NCBI GenBank assembly: GCA_964473355.1
Contig: CAYYOS010000018.1
Coordinates: forward strand, 1-24,784
Length of the DNA: 24,784 nt
Reading direction: 5' to 3'
Source of the DNA: CAYYOS01 sp964473355
Lineage (GTDB): Bacteria; Pseudomonadota; Gammaproteobacteria; Burkholderiales; REEB80
Notes under the pieces: model-generated
Database searches by the model: none
What the model saw: the letters and a program-made list of their open reading frames with translations, nothing else
Told to the model about the DNA's origin: nothing
Part shown: piece after piece, positions 1-8,189 of the stretch
Position numbering within the stretch: position 1 is the first letter of the stretch
How the letters are laid out: each line of letters begins with the position of its first letter
Program-made: the position numbers and the translations under genes

Positions 1-1250
1 CCGCGCTGCTGCCCGTCACACAAAAAATGTTGTATTTAGAAGAAGGCGATGTCGCGGCGTTAAGCCTAACCCAAGTAGAAATCTATGATGGCGATCGTAA
101 GCACGTGGAGCGCCCGACTTTTATTAGCGAACTCAGCGCGGAAATGGCCGAGCTCGATGGCCATCGGCATTTTATGCAAAAAGAAATTCATGAGCAACCC
201 CGCGCGCTGGCGGATACCTTAGAGGGGGTGGTTAACAATCGGCGTATCGATGCCGATATTTTTGGGCCGCAAGCCAGCGCCATTTTTTCCGGGATTGAAA
301 GCGTTACCATCATTGCCTGTGGCACCAGTTATCATGCTGCGCAAGTTGCGCGCTATTGGATCGAGAGCCTGTGTGGGGTGCCTTGTGTTGCTGAGGTTGC
401 CAGTGAGTACCGCTATCGCGATAGCGTGCCTCGTCCCGATGGCTTGGTCGTTGCCATTTCCCAATCAGGAGAAACCGCCGATACCTTGGCTGCTTTAGCG
501 TTTGCCAAGAGTTTAGGTCATGCGCATACGCTGGCGATTTGTAATGTGGCGGAAAGCGCTTTGGTGCGTCAGGCGAGCATGCGCTTTTTAACGCACGCGG
601 GCCCGGAAATTGGCGTTGCCTCGACGAAAGCGTTCACTACCCAATTGGCAGCCCTTTATGTACTAGCACTAGCCCTGGCTAAACAACGGGGGCGTTTAGA
701 CGAACAAGACGAGGCTGCGCAAATGGACGCGCTGCGGCGATTGCCGGCGCGCGTACAAACGGTGTTAAATCTAGAGCCGAAGATTGCCGAATGGGCCAAG
801 CGTTTCGCCGACAAGCATCACGCGCTTTTTTTAGGGCGAGGCATGCACTATCCGATTGCCATGGAAGGCGCCTTAAAACTCAAAGAAATTTCTTACATTC
901 ATGCTGAGGCGTATCCCGCGGGCGAATTAAAGCATGGCCCGTTGGCGCTAGTGGATAGCGACATGCCGGTCGTGGCGATTGCGCCCAACGACGCGCTTTT
1001 GGAAAAGCTCAAATCCAATCTCCAAGAAGTGCGCGCCCGCGGTGGAGAACTGTATGTATTTGCCGATGAGGAGAGTCAAATTCCTGGGCAAGACGGCGTA
1101 CATATTATAAAACTGCCCGATCACGCTGGGCGCTTAAGCCCAATTTTACATACCATTCCCTTGCAGCTATTGGCGTATCACGCAGCGTTAAATAAAGGAA
1201 CGGACGTCGATAAGCCGCGCAATTTGGCCAAATCTGTGACAGTCGAATAA
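1..1250 (+). CDS. glmS: Glutamine--fructose-6-phosphate aminotransferase (isomerizing), 3' part
   Basis: Cytosolic enzyme that makes glucosamine-6-phosphate from fructose-6-phosphate and glutamine, the first step to UDP-GlcNAc. The reading frame is open from base 3, giving about 415 residues; the first Met is at 27 but the preceding codons (ALLPVTQK) continue the family consensus, so the gene runs in from the left. Full-length enzymes are about 610 residues, so the N-terminal glutamine amidohydrolase domain with its catalytic Cys is mostly outside the window. Both SIS sugar-isomerase domains are present: the first shows CGTSYHAA, SQSGETADT and ASTKAFT, the second LGRGMHYPIAMEGALKLKE and AEAYPAGELKHGPLAL. 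The C-terminus LAKSVTVE is the family's typical ending, which carries part of the active site. It is convergent with the VanZ gene, 17 bp away. Identification is secure. Confidence 0.98.
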   Translation, partial: ALLPVTQKMLYLEEGDVAALSLTQVEIYDGDRKHVERPTFISELSAEMAELDGHRHFMQKEIHEQPRALADTLEGVVNNRRIDADIFGPQASAIFSGIESVTIIACGTSYHAAQVARYWIESLCGVPCVAEVASEYRYRDSVPRPDGLVVAISQSGETADTLAALAFAKSLGHAHTLAICNVAESALVRQASMRFLTHAGPEIGVASTKAFTTQLAALYVLALALAKQRGRLDEQDEAAQMDALRRLPARVQTVLNLEPKIAEWAKRFADKHHALFLGRGMHYPIAMEGALKLKEISYIHAEAYPAGELKHGPLALVDSDMPVVAIAPNDALLEKLKSNLQEVRARGGELYVFADEESQIPGQDGVHIIKLPDHAGRLSPILHTIPLQLLAYHAALNKGTDVDKPRNLAKSVTVE

Positions 1251-1267
1251 GTCTCAAACTTATTTTA
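1246..1267 (+). terminator. Weak hairpin at the glmS / VanZ convergent junction
   Basis: AATAAGT (1246-1252) and ACTTATT (1258-1264) form a perfect 7-bp stem with a 5-base loop that overlaps the glmS stop codon. It is followed by a short T-rich run. The stem is AT-rich and the T-tract is interrupted, so it may be a weak intrinsic terminator or chance. The converging genes leave only 17 bp here. Confidence 0.3.
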
Positions 1268-2575
1268 TTAAGAAGGTCGAGCGGCGCGCCGCATAGCTTT
1301 GGTACTAAGCGTTCCGTCTTCATCGGCGTGTGGCTGCGCCCACGCTTTTTCAGGCCCGGGCGGTTCGGGCCGCCACAACCAGGGCAGCATCCAACCAATA
1401 AGTGCTAACAAGGCGTCGGTAATGTCTGGGCTACGCCCCGCTATGGCCTGTTGCTGAAATTCCAGCGCTAAGGCTAAGGAAAAAAGCGCGACTCCGCCCA
1501 CAATAAACAAAACAACCCGTGCGTAGCCTCGAGTGCCAAGATTAGCCAAAACAGCAAGCGCTAGGAACGGCCAAAGATCAGCGAGAATGTCCGGCAAACC
1601 TATAATGTTGGTCATTTGCGAGCTAAAGGGCACCCAATTAAAGGGCTGGAAAATTTGCGACCATGCACCTTGCTCCGCCCACAAGGATGCGGTAACAAAG
1701 CCCGCTATGATAGTCACCACCGCTGCAAACATTGTCACCTTAGGCCCTTGTCTAAAAAGTGCCACTAATACCATCGCCGCGCCCATGCCGCCTAAAGCTT
1801 CCAGTGATAATTGCCTGCCGACTACCGGGACTTTAAAGAGCAATACCATGCCGATAAACATAAAAAACGGTAGATAAAACGCCCGTTCGGGGCGCAGCAA
1901 ACGCGCTATAAAAAAACCTAGGCCGGCGATATAAAACGCATAAGAGGCGGCTTGGTAAGGTTGAAAACGTTCCGGGTGATTTAAAGTTTGCCATAAAGGG
2001 GATAGGCCGGCGCGTAAGTTGGCGATATCTATGGAGGGCACAAACGGGCTAAGCTGAGACAAAGTCCATAAAAACACCGCAACGAGTCCCACGTCGATCA
2101 AGGGGCCGGCTTGAAACCAACGGCGTCGCAAAGCAAACAATGGCGCGGCTATGGGCACACCGGCATGCAGGATACCCAGCGACGCGCCAATCACGCTGCC
2201 TGTTCCATTGGCGAGCAAATCTAAACTAGAAGAAACCCGATTGGGAAGAGCAAGTTGTATCAGTTCGAGCCCTAGACTTAATAAAATACCGGCAACGCTT
2301 GCTAAGACGAACGCGGAGAACAAAGTCAGTCGAAGGCGCAATACCCATGCAACCAATAAACCTACCGGAATGTAAACTAATAGGTTGGTCAATAGGTCGG
2401 CGCGCGGAATATCCGCGGGCCAGGGTTCGCTAAGCAGCCTCGAGAAATCAAAGTTCGCCTGCTGCCATCCGTGCATCGGAAAAAGCGAGCCATAGATTAC
2501 CAACGCAATATAAGCTGACGCCAAAAGAAAGCGGGGAAACATGCGCGGGACGTGTGGGGATATTTTATAAACCAA
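1268..2575 (-). CDS. VanZ-family multi-pass membrane protein, long form
   Basis: A 435-residue membrane protein whose first ~135 residues match the VanZ family: YGSLFPMHGW (about 28-37), LTNLLVYIPVGLL (62-74), SLGLELIQLALPNR (100-113) and DLLANGTGSVIGA (119-131), with the family's conserved Glu104, Arg113, Asp119 and Asn123. The family name comes from a teicoplanin-resistance accessory protein; the molecular function is unknown, so no resistance role is claimed. Classical VanZ proteins are about 160-200 residues; here a C-terminal half with several more hydrophobic segments follows (about 155-400), then a short polar tail. The gene starts 16 bp after the polA stop, suggesting co-transcription with polA. 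No clear ribosome binding site is visible, and Met12 is an alternative start. Confidence 0.85.
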   Translation of the reverse strand: MVYKISPHVPRMFPRFLLASAYIALVIYGSLFPMHGWQQANFDFSRLLSEPWPADIPRADLLTNLLVYIPVGLLVAWVLRLRLTLFSAFVLASVAGILLSLGLELIQLALPNRVSSSLDLLANGTGSVIGASLGILHAGVPIAAPLFALRRRWFQAGPLIDVGLVAVFLWTLSQLSPFVPSIDIANLRAGLSPLWQTLNHPERFQPYQAASYAFYIAGLGFFIARLLRPERAFYLPFFMFIGMVLLFKVPVVGRQLSLEALGGMGAAMVLVALFRQGPKVTMFAAVVTIIAGFVTASLWAEQGAWSQIFQPFNWVPFSSQMTNIIGLPDILADLWPFLALAVLANLGTRGYARVVLFIVGGVALFSLALALEFQQQAIAGRSPDITDALLALIGWMLPWLWRPEPPGPEKAWAQPHADEDGTLSTKAMRRAARPS

Positions 2576-2591
2576 GTGTATCTGATAAGCG

Positions 2592-5267
2592 TTAATGCGC
2601 CCGTTCCCAATTTGGCCCCACGCCTAAGTCGACCAAGATAGGCAAGCTAAGGCGCGAGGCGCTGCACATTAATATCGGCAGCGTTTCTTTAACAGTAGCC
2701 AACTCAGCATCCGGCACTTCTAACACCAGTTCATCATGTACTTGCATAATTAGTCGGGTTTGCATGTGTTGATCTTCCAGCCAAGCTTGCACCGTGATCA
2801 TGGCAAGCTTAATCAAGTCCGCAGCCGTGCCTTGCATAGGCGCGTTGATAGCGGCGCGCTCCGCGGCTTGGCGGCGCAAACCGTTGGCGGAATTTATTTC
2901 CGGTAGCCATAAGCGGCGGCCGTACACCGTCTCTACGTATCCTTGACGCCGCGCGGCCTCGCGAGTGCGCTGCATATATTCCGCCACGCCGGCAAAGCGC
3001 GCGAAATAGCGGCCCATGTAAGCCTGTGCGGCAGCGCGATCCACACCTAACTGTGTGGCCAGCCCAAACGCCGACATGCCATAAATCAAGCCAAAGTTAA
3101 TAATTTTTGCGTAACGGCGTTGCTCAGGGCTGACCTCGTCGCGGGCAATGCCAAAAATTTCCGCAGCGGTGGCACGATGAATATCTTCGCCTTCGGTAAA
3201 TGCAGCCACTAAACTCGCGTCGTTGGATAAATGCGCCATGATACGCAACTCAATTTGCGAGTAATCCGCCGCGACAATATGGCTGCCGGGCGGTGCGATA
3301 AATGCCTCGCGAATTTTACGGCCTTCGACGGAGCGCGCCGGTATATTTTGTAAATTAGGCTCGGTGCTGGATAAGCGACCCGTCACTGCGGTGGCTTGTG
3401 AATACCAAGTGTGCACACGCCCGGTTTGCGGGTTGATCATACGCGGCAATTTATCGGTGTAGGTTGATTTAAGTTTCGCCAGCAGCCGGTGTTCCAACAA
3501 AATTTTTGGTAAGGGGTAATCCAGAGCAAGCTCTTGCAACACCGATTCGTCGGTAGATGGCGTGCCACCTGGGGTTTTTTTCTTGACCGGTAATTTTAGC
3601 TCGCCAAATAAAATTTCTTGAATTTGCTTGGGCGAATTTAAGTTAAATGACTGGCCGGCCATTTCGTAAGCCTGAGTTTCCAATTGGGCCAAGCGCGTAC
3701 CGAGCTCCAGGCTTTGAGCATTTAAAAGGGGCGCGTCAATTAACACGCCGTTACGCTCTATTTGATACAACACATTGGTCAGCGGTATTTCAATGTGTTG
3801 ATAGGTGTACGCCAACCCCGGATCCTGGCTGATTTTTCCTTTCAGTATGTCATAGGCCTCACAGAGCGTGCAGCTGGTGTCCCCCATGTGGGCGGCGGAG
3901 GCTTCGATAATTACTTCAGCAAAACTGATTTGCTTGGCGCCCTTCCCGGTCAGGCTGGACATAGGATTTAGCTTGCGATCCAAGTGACGTGCCGCCACCG
4001 CCTCCATGTCGTGTGGCCGATGGCTTTCCAGTACATAAGATTGCAGCAGCGTGTCGTCGAGGACGCCATTTAGGACGAGATCATAATTGGCCAACACGTG
4101 TTTCTGGAATTTTAAGTCGTGGCCCAGCTTGGGCAAATTCTCGTTGGCCAATAGAATTTTTAGCAACGGGAAAACGACGTCTTCTGGTAGCTGGTTGAGA
4201 TTACGATGCCCCAGCGGGATGTAACAGGCTTGGCCCTCAGGGAGCCCTAAAGCAATCCCCACAATACGCGCGCTTAAGGGATCTTGGCTAGTCGTGGCCA
4301 AGTGCAACGAAAACCACGGCGCCGCCGCCACTTGCTGCAGCCAAGCTTCCAGCTGAGCGGTTTGCACAATGACATCATAAGTTTTACTCGGCGCAGGCTG
4401 TGGGACCGGAGCCGCACCCCCGGCCTCTTGCAATTCGCGGCGCCAATTTTTAAATTCAAAGCGCTCAAAAAGTTGCAGCAACGCCGGCACGTCCGCAGCG
4501 CGCAAGGACAGTTCCTCCAAGCTAAGGGGCAGTGCTAAGTCTTGGCGTATAGTTAAAAGACGCTTGGCTTGTGGCAGCCAATCCAAGGTAGCGCGCAAAT
4601 TTTCTCCCACTAAGCCGCCAATGTCGCCAGCGTGGGCCATTACATTTTCCAGCGTTTGGTACTGGTTTAACCACTTAACCGCCGTTTTCGGACCTACTTT
4701 ATCCACGCCCGGTACGTTATCGATCGCATCGCCAATCAGCGATAAATAATCGACAATGGCGTTGGCCGGAACCCCAAATTTTGCCAGCACCCCGGCTTCG
4801 TCTAGCGCCTCGTTACTCATGGTGTTGATTAAGGTGACGTCGGGTGCCACCAATTGCGCCATGTCCTTATCGCCCGTAGAAATAATCGTCTGTAAGCCGG
4901 CTTCCCGCGCAAGCTTGGTCAGGCTACCAATCACATCATCGGCCTCGACATTATCCATCACGATTAAGGGCCAACCCATGGCGCGTATCGCCGCTAGCAA
5001 GGGTTCAATCTGGCAAGACAAATCCGGTGGCATGGCGGAGCGCGTGGCTTTGTATTGCGGATACCAGTCATCGCGAAAGGTTTTACCTTTTGCATCAAAC
5101 ACGCAGGCGCTATAATCAGGGTGGTAGTCCTTATGTAAGCGCCGCAGCATGTTTAACACGCCATAAATGGCGCCGGTGGGTTCGTTCCTGGCGTTGCGCA
5201 AATCCGGCAGCGCATGAAAAGCACGATAAAGATAAGAAGAACCGTCTATTAATAACAATGTTTTCAT
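2592..5267 (-). CDS. polA: DNA polymerase I, proofreading site degenerate
   Basis: Repair and Okazaki-fragment polymerase, 891 residues (E. coli 928). Three domains are visible. The 5'-3' flap nuclease (about 1-270) retains D8, D58, E108, D110, D111, D133, D135, D180 and D183, all at a constant offset of 5 from the E. coli metal ligands. The polymerase domain (about 485-891) has motif A with D668 (DYSQIELR), the O-helix with R717, K721, F725 and Y729, and motif C with D845 (QVHDELVLE). The middle domain (about 295-480) aligns with the 3'-5' exonuclease fold, but E. coli D355, E357, D424 and D501 correspond to H322, A324, Q388 and T464. Proofreading is therefore probably lost; this is inference from alignment by eye. 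The start matches the family N-terminus (LLIDGSSYLYRAFHA). It is divergent from the LOG gene and upstream of the VanZ gene. Confidence 0.98.
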   Translation of the reverse strand: MKTLLLIDGSSYLYRAFHALPDLRNARNEPTGAIYGVLNMLRRLHKDYHPDYSACVFDAKGKTFRDDWYPQYKATRSAMPPDLSCQIEPLLAAIRAMGWPLIVMDNVEADDVIGSLTKLAREAGLQTIISTGDKDMAQLVAPDVTLINTMSNEALDEAGVLAKFGVPANAIVDYLSLIGDAIDNVPGVDKVGPKTAVKWLNQYQTLENVMAHAGDIGGLVGENLRATLDWLPQAKRLLTIRQDLALPLSLEELSLRAADVPALLQLFERFEFKNWRRELQEAGGAAPVPQPAPSKTYDVIVQTAQLEAWLQQVAAAPWFSLHLATTSQDPLSARIVGIALGLPEGQACYIPLGHRNLNQLPEDVVFPLLKILLANENLPKLGHDLKFQKHVLANYDLVLNGVLDDTLLQSYVLESHRPHDMEAVAARHLDRKLNPMSSLTGKGAKQISFAEVIIEASAAHMGDTSCTLCEAYDILKGKISQDPGLAYTYQHIEIPLTNVLYQIERNGVLIDAPLLNAQSLELGTRLAQLETQAYEMAGQSFNLNSPKQIQEILFGELKLPVKKKTPGGTPSTDESVLQELALDYPLPKILLEHRLLAKLKSTYTDKLPRMINPQTGRVHTWYSQATAVTGRLSSTEPNLQNIPARSVEGRKIREAFIAPPGSHIVAADYSQIELRIMAHLSNDASLVAAFTEGEDIHRATAAEIFGIARDEVSPEQRRYAKIINFGLIYGMSAFGLATQLGVDRAAAQAYMGRYFARFAGVAEYMQRTREAARRQGYVETVYGRRLWLPEINSANGLRRQAAERAAINAPMQGTAADLIKLAMITVQAWLEDQHMQTRLIMQVHDELVLEVPDAELATVKETLPILMCSASRLSLPILVDLGVGPNWERAH

Positions 5268-5290
5268 TTTAGTTGAGCTAGGAATTCCCT
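5268..5290. promoter_or_regulatory. 23-bp divergent spacer between polA and the LOG gene
   Basis: The start codons of polA (minus) and the LOG gene (plus) are only 23 bp apart. The spacer contains the perfect 10-bp palindrome AGGAATTCCT (5280-5289 region). On the plus strand its AGGA lies about 9 bases before the LOG ATG and can act as ribosome binding site. polA has no clear site at normal distance. Any promoters must lie inside the opposing coding regions; none could be assigned confidently. Confidence 0.5.
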
Positions 5291-6019
5291 ATGAGAGCCA
5301 CAGAAAAATTTTCGCATTTGCTTGAGCCGGAGGCCATGCAAGAAATTTACTCCGCGCGTGAATCATGGCGCGTGTTTGAGATTATGGCAGAGTTTGTCGA
5401 ATCTACGGAGCGCTTAAGCGCCATCAGCCCCGCCGTAAGCGTGTTCGGCAGCGCACGCACCGCCAGCGAGCATCATTACTATCAACTGGCGGAGCAAATT
5501 TCCCGACAATTGTCAGATGCTGGATTTAGCGTCATTTCGGGGGGCGGCCCGGGCCTCATGGAAGCTGTCAATAAAGGCGCTTATTTCGGTAAATCGCCGA
5601 GCGTTGGGTTGAACATTCAATTGCCTTTTGAGCAGCACGAAAACGCCTATCAAAATATTAGCCAAACCTTCCGCCACTTTTTTGCCCGCAAAGTTATGTT
5701 TGTGAAATTTGCCGTGGCCTATGTGGTCATGCCAGGCGGCTTTGGCACCATGGATGAACTCATGGAGGCACTAACCTTGGTGCAGACCGGGAAAACCCGA
5801 CGCATTCCGATTATTTTAGTCCACGAACCCTTTTGGCGCGACCTGGTTAATTGGTTTAGAACCACGCTCGTTTCAGAAGGGATGATAGACAAGGCAGACA
5901 TGGAATTAATTCAAATTATTGATGAACCCAAGGCGGTGGTCGAGGCCATTTTTAAACACTACGAGTCCCGCGGTTTTGAGCCATCTCCCGCGGAGCGCGA
6001 AATACAATTAAACTTATAA
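5291..6019 (+). CDS. LOG family (TIGR00730) Rossmann-fold protein
   Basis: A 242-residue soluble protein of the LOG / 'lysine decarboxylase-like' family. Characterised members are phosphoribohydrolases that release bases from nucleoside 5'-monophosphates, including cytokinin precursors; the true bacterial substrate is often not known. The diagnostic motifs are SGGGPGLMEAVNKGA for phosphate binding and PGGFGTMDELMEAL at residues 148-161, with the conserved Glu156, and the RKVMF segment before it. The older 'lysine decarboxylase' name is a misannotation for this family. It leads a plus-strand run with the DUF2782 gene 40 bp downstream, and sits back-to-back with polA. Start ATG 5291 has AGGA upstream. 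Function beyond family level is not resolved. Confidence 0.92.
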   Translation: MRATEKFSHLLEPEAMQEIYSARESWRVFEIMAEFVESTERLSAISPAVSVFGSARTASEHHYYQLAEQISRQLSDAGFSVISGGGPGLMEAVNKGAYFGKSPSVGLNIQLPFEQHENAYQNISQTFRHFFARKVMFVKFAVAYVVMPGGFGTMDELMEALTLVQTGKTRRIPIILVHEPFWRDLVNWFRTTLVSEGMIDKADMELIQIIDEPKAVVEAIFKHYESRGFEPSPAEREIQLNL

Positions 6020-6026
6020 GAGGCGC

Positions 6027-6032
6027 TATAAT
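6027..6032 (+). promoter_or_regulatory. Perfect -10 hexamer before the DUF2782 gene
   Basis: TATAAT lies 28 bp upstream of the DUF2782 start, in the 40-bp gap after the LOG gene. No good -35 match is seen 16-18 bp upstream (that region is the AT-rich 3' end of the LOG gene), so this is a candidate internal promoter only. Confidence 0.3.
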
Positions 6033-6059
6033 GTATCAACAAAAAAACCGGGACGCGCG

Positions 6060-6401
6060 ATGAAATACCTATTCTTTATGGTCTTTATTGGTTTTGCGAG
6101 TTTAAGTTTCGCGCAGCGCGTGGATGCGCCACCACCTAATCTAATACCTCTACCGGAGGTGCCCGACGGCCCGGGCGTGCAAAATGACCCAGCCTTAGAA
6201 CCGCAAATCACCATTATTAAACGTGGCACGGAGCAAGTTGAAGAATACCGTATTAAAGGCAGGCTTTATATGGTCAAAGTCACACCATCTCACGGCAAAT
6301 CGTATTATTTAATTGATCATAAGGGCGATGGCCAGTTTTCCCGTCAAGATCATTTGGACTCGGGCGTGCGCGTGCCGCAATGGGTGCTTTTTAAGTTTTA
6401 A
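6060..6401 (+). CDS. DUF2782 domain periplasmic protein
   Basis: A 113-residue protein with a signal peptide (about 1-18, hydrophobic core after MKYLFF, cleavage near SFA-Q) and a DUF2782 domain. Family signatures visible are LEPQITIIKRG, EEYRIKGRLYMVKVTP, YYLIDHKGDGQF and the ending GVRVPQWVLFKF. Function is unknown; members are small exported proteins encoded beside thrB and polA in many beta- and gammaproteobacteria, the same arrangement as here (thrB starts 20 bp downstream). GGGA about 7 bases before the ATG supports the start. The conserved pairing with thrB has no established mechanistic meaning. Confidence 0.9.
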   Translation: MKYLFFMVFIGFASLSFAQRVDAPPPNLIPLPEVPDGPGVQNDPALEPQITIIKRGTEQVEEYRIKGRLYMVKVTPSHGKSYYLIDHKGDGQFSRQDHLDSGVRVPQWVLFKF

Positions 6402-6421
6402 TTTCTTAGTCGATAACTGCC

Positions 6422-7378
6422 ATGTCTGTTTTTACCTCGGTGGCGTTTGGCGACCTAGAAATTTTTTTAAAAAATTATTCGATCGGTCGCCTGCTCAGCC
6501 TAGAAGGCATCGCCTCTGGCATTGAAAACACCAACTACTTTGTCGCCACAACGCACGGGCTGTATGTTCTGACGCTGTTTGAAAAGTTAAGCCGACAAGA
6601 TTTACCTTTTTTTTTAGATTTAATGGCCCACCTGTCGCGACACGGCATCCCGTGTCCACAACCTATTGCTAATTTAGAAAATACTTTCCTGGGCGAACTT
6701 AATGGCAAGCCCGCGAGCTTGGTAAGCCGTTTAGAAGGCGCTTCCGTTACCGATGTTACCGAGGCGCACTGCTCGCTGGTTGGGGAAATGCTGGCTGACA
6801 TGCACCTCGCGGGAAAATCCTTCAAGGGGATGATGCCTAACCCGCGAGGTTGGGATTGGCGTAAAACCACGGCGCAACAAATAGCACCGCATTTGGATAC
6901 GGCCAGCGCGGAAATGCTTAACGAGGAATTGCGCTACCAGGCATTGCATCGTTTCGAAGATTTGCCGCGCGGCGTCATTCATGGCGATTTGTTTCGCGAT
7001 AATGTGTTGTTCGTTAATGCGCAACAACTGGCCGGGGCGATTGATTTTTATTACGCCTGCAATGATGCCTGGTTATACGATTTAGCGATTACGGTTAACG
7101 ATTGGTGCGTCACCAGCTCGGGCGAACTAGACCGGAAAAGAATGGCCGCGATGCTAAATGCCTATCACAAACTGCGCCCGTTGTTGGCAATTGAACGCGG
7201 AGCATGGCCGGTCATGTTGCGCGCCGCGGCATTGCGCTTTTGGCTATCTAGAGCTTATGATCTTTATTTCCCGCGCAGCGGTGAACTAACTCATGCCAAG
7301 GATCCGGCGCACTTTCAAAGAGTTTTACGGTCCCATCAAGCGCAATCGTTAGCGCTACAAAATGATTGGGCGCACTAA
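6422..7378 (+). CDS. thrB: Homoserine kinase, APH/choline-kinase-like type
   Basis: Phosphorylates L-homoserine to O-phosphohomoserine in the threonine pathway. This is the 318-residue proteobacterial form with a protein-kinase-like (APH) fold, unrelated to the GHMP-type ThrB of E. coli. Seen in the sequence are the N-terminal lobe with SGIENTNYFVAT and YVLTLFEK (nucleotide-binding region), then the catalytic HGDLFRDNVLF with H187, D189 and N194, and the metal-binding Asp208 in AIDFYYA. PNPRGWDW is another family signature. It is preceded by the DUF2782 gene and followed 8 bp later by the BPSS1780-type gene, which suggests one transcription unit. Length and motifs match the family, and nothing looks broken. 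Confidence 0.96.
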   Translation: MSVFTSVAFGDLEIFLKNYSIGRLLSLEGIASGIENTNYFVATTHGLYVLTLFEKLSRQDLPFFLDLMAHLSRHGIPCPQPIANLENTFLGELNGKPASLVSRLEGASVTDVTEAHCSLVGEMLADMHLAGKSFKGMMPNPRGWDWRKTTAQQIAPHLDTASAEMLNEELRYQALHRFEDLPRGVIHGDLFRDNVLFVNAQQLAGAIDFYYACNDAWLYDLAITVNDWCVTSSGELDRKRMAAMLNAYHKLRPLLAIERGAWPVMLRAAALRFWLSRAYDLYFPRSGELTHAKDPAHFQRVLRSHQAQSLALQNDWAH

Positions 7379-7386
7379 GGGCAAAC

Positions 7387-8130
7387 ATGCAAATCAACAG
7401 CGTCAGTGCGGGGCAAGGGTGGCGTTGGATAGCCGACGCCTTTAACCTATTTAAGAAAAACCCTTTAATTTGGATTACGCTATCCCTTATTTTCATATTT
7501 ATGCAATTAGGGGCAACAGCGCTGCCCATGTTTGGTCCGATTATCGTTGCTTTATTAACGCCGGTATTCTATGCAGGCTTAATGGCGGGAGCCAGGGAAG
7601 TGGAACAAGGGGGCGAGCTGGAGCTACCCCATCTTTTCGCCGGATTTAAAACAAACACGGCGCAACTCATTACGGTTGGTGGCGTTTATATGGTCGGGGC
7701 GATCGTGATTTTTGGTTTGATGATGATGTTGTCGGGCGGCACGTTGCTAGAGAAAGTCACCCAGCTCCAGGAATTACAGACTGATACCACGCCGGACCCA
7801 GAAATGGCCATGCAATTGGGCCGAGAAATGCTAACCTTGTTATTGCCAGGACTGATCCTATTCGTACCCTTGATTATGGCCTATTGGTTCGCGCCCGCAT
7901 TGGTTTATTTTGGCAATGTTAAGGCGTTATCCGCTATGAAACTCAGTTTTTTAGCTAGCCTAAAAAATGTGACGCCGTTTCTAATTTACGGATTGATTAT
8001 GCTGGTGTTAATGTTTATTGCCGCGGTAACTGTTTTGGGCCTTCTGGTGTTAATACCTTTGCTCGTCATCAGCCTCTACACTAGCTATCAGAATGTGTTC
8101 AATTCCGGGCCGGGAGTCAAATCAGTTTAG
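7387..8130 (+). CDS. BPSS1780-type polytopic inner-membrane protein
   Basis: A 247-residue integral membrane protein of unknown function. The N-terminus, RGW-like GQGWRWIADAFNLFKKNPLIW, is typical of the 'BPSS1780 family membrane protein' group. Hydrophobic segments lie at about residues 24-65 (two), 90-115, 150-180 and 195-235, giving roughly five to six passes; the short basic/polar start suggests the N-terminus is cytoplasmic. An upstream ATG at 7366 exists inside thrB, but ATG 7387 is preferred because family members begin at this point and AAGGG lies 5 bases before it. It closes the thrB run, and the glycan locus begins 59 bp downstream. No catalytic motif is seen. Confidence 0.82.
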   Translation: MQINSVSAGQGWRWIADAFNLFKKNPLIWITLSLIFIFMQLGATALPMFGPIIVALLTPVFYAGLMAGAREVEQGGELELPHLFAGFKTNTAQLITVGGVYMVGAIVIFGLMMMLSGGTLLEKVTQLQELQTDTTPDPEMAMQLGREMLTLLLPGLILFVPLIMAYWFAPALVYFGNVKALSAMKLSFLASLKNVTPFLIYGLIMLVLMFIAAVTVLGLLVLIPLLVISLYTSYQNVFNSGPGVKSV

Positions 8131-8189
8131 AATTGGGTAGGGCTTAAAGCTGGATATGTTAGTCTGCAATATCTTAGCCCTCACGCTGC

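Noticed and set aside
1533..1877. 114-codon plus-strand ORF inside the VanZ gene
   Set aside because: Antisense shadow of a membrane gene; no motif.
4756..5115. 119-codon plus-strand ORF inside polA
   Set aside because: Antisense shadow; the polA frame has intact catalytic motifs across the same bases.
6535..6870. 111-codon minus-strand ORF inside thrB
   Set aside because: Antisense shadow of a well-conserved gene.
8131..8189. Promoter for the glycan locus in the 59-bp gap
   Set aside because: TTAAAG and CAATAT at 17 bp match only 3 of 6 positions each; too weak to call.
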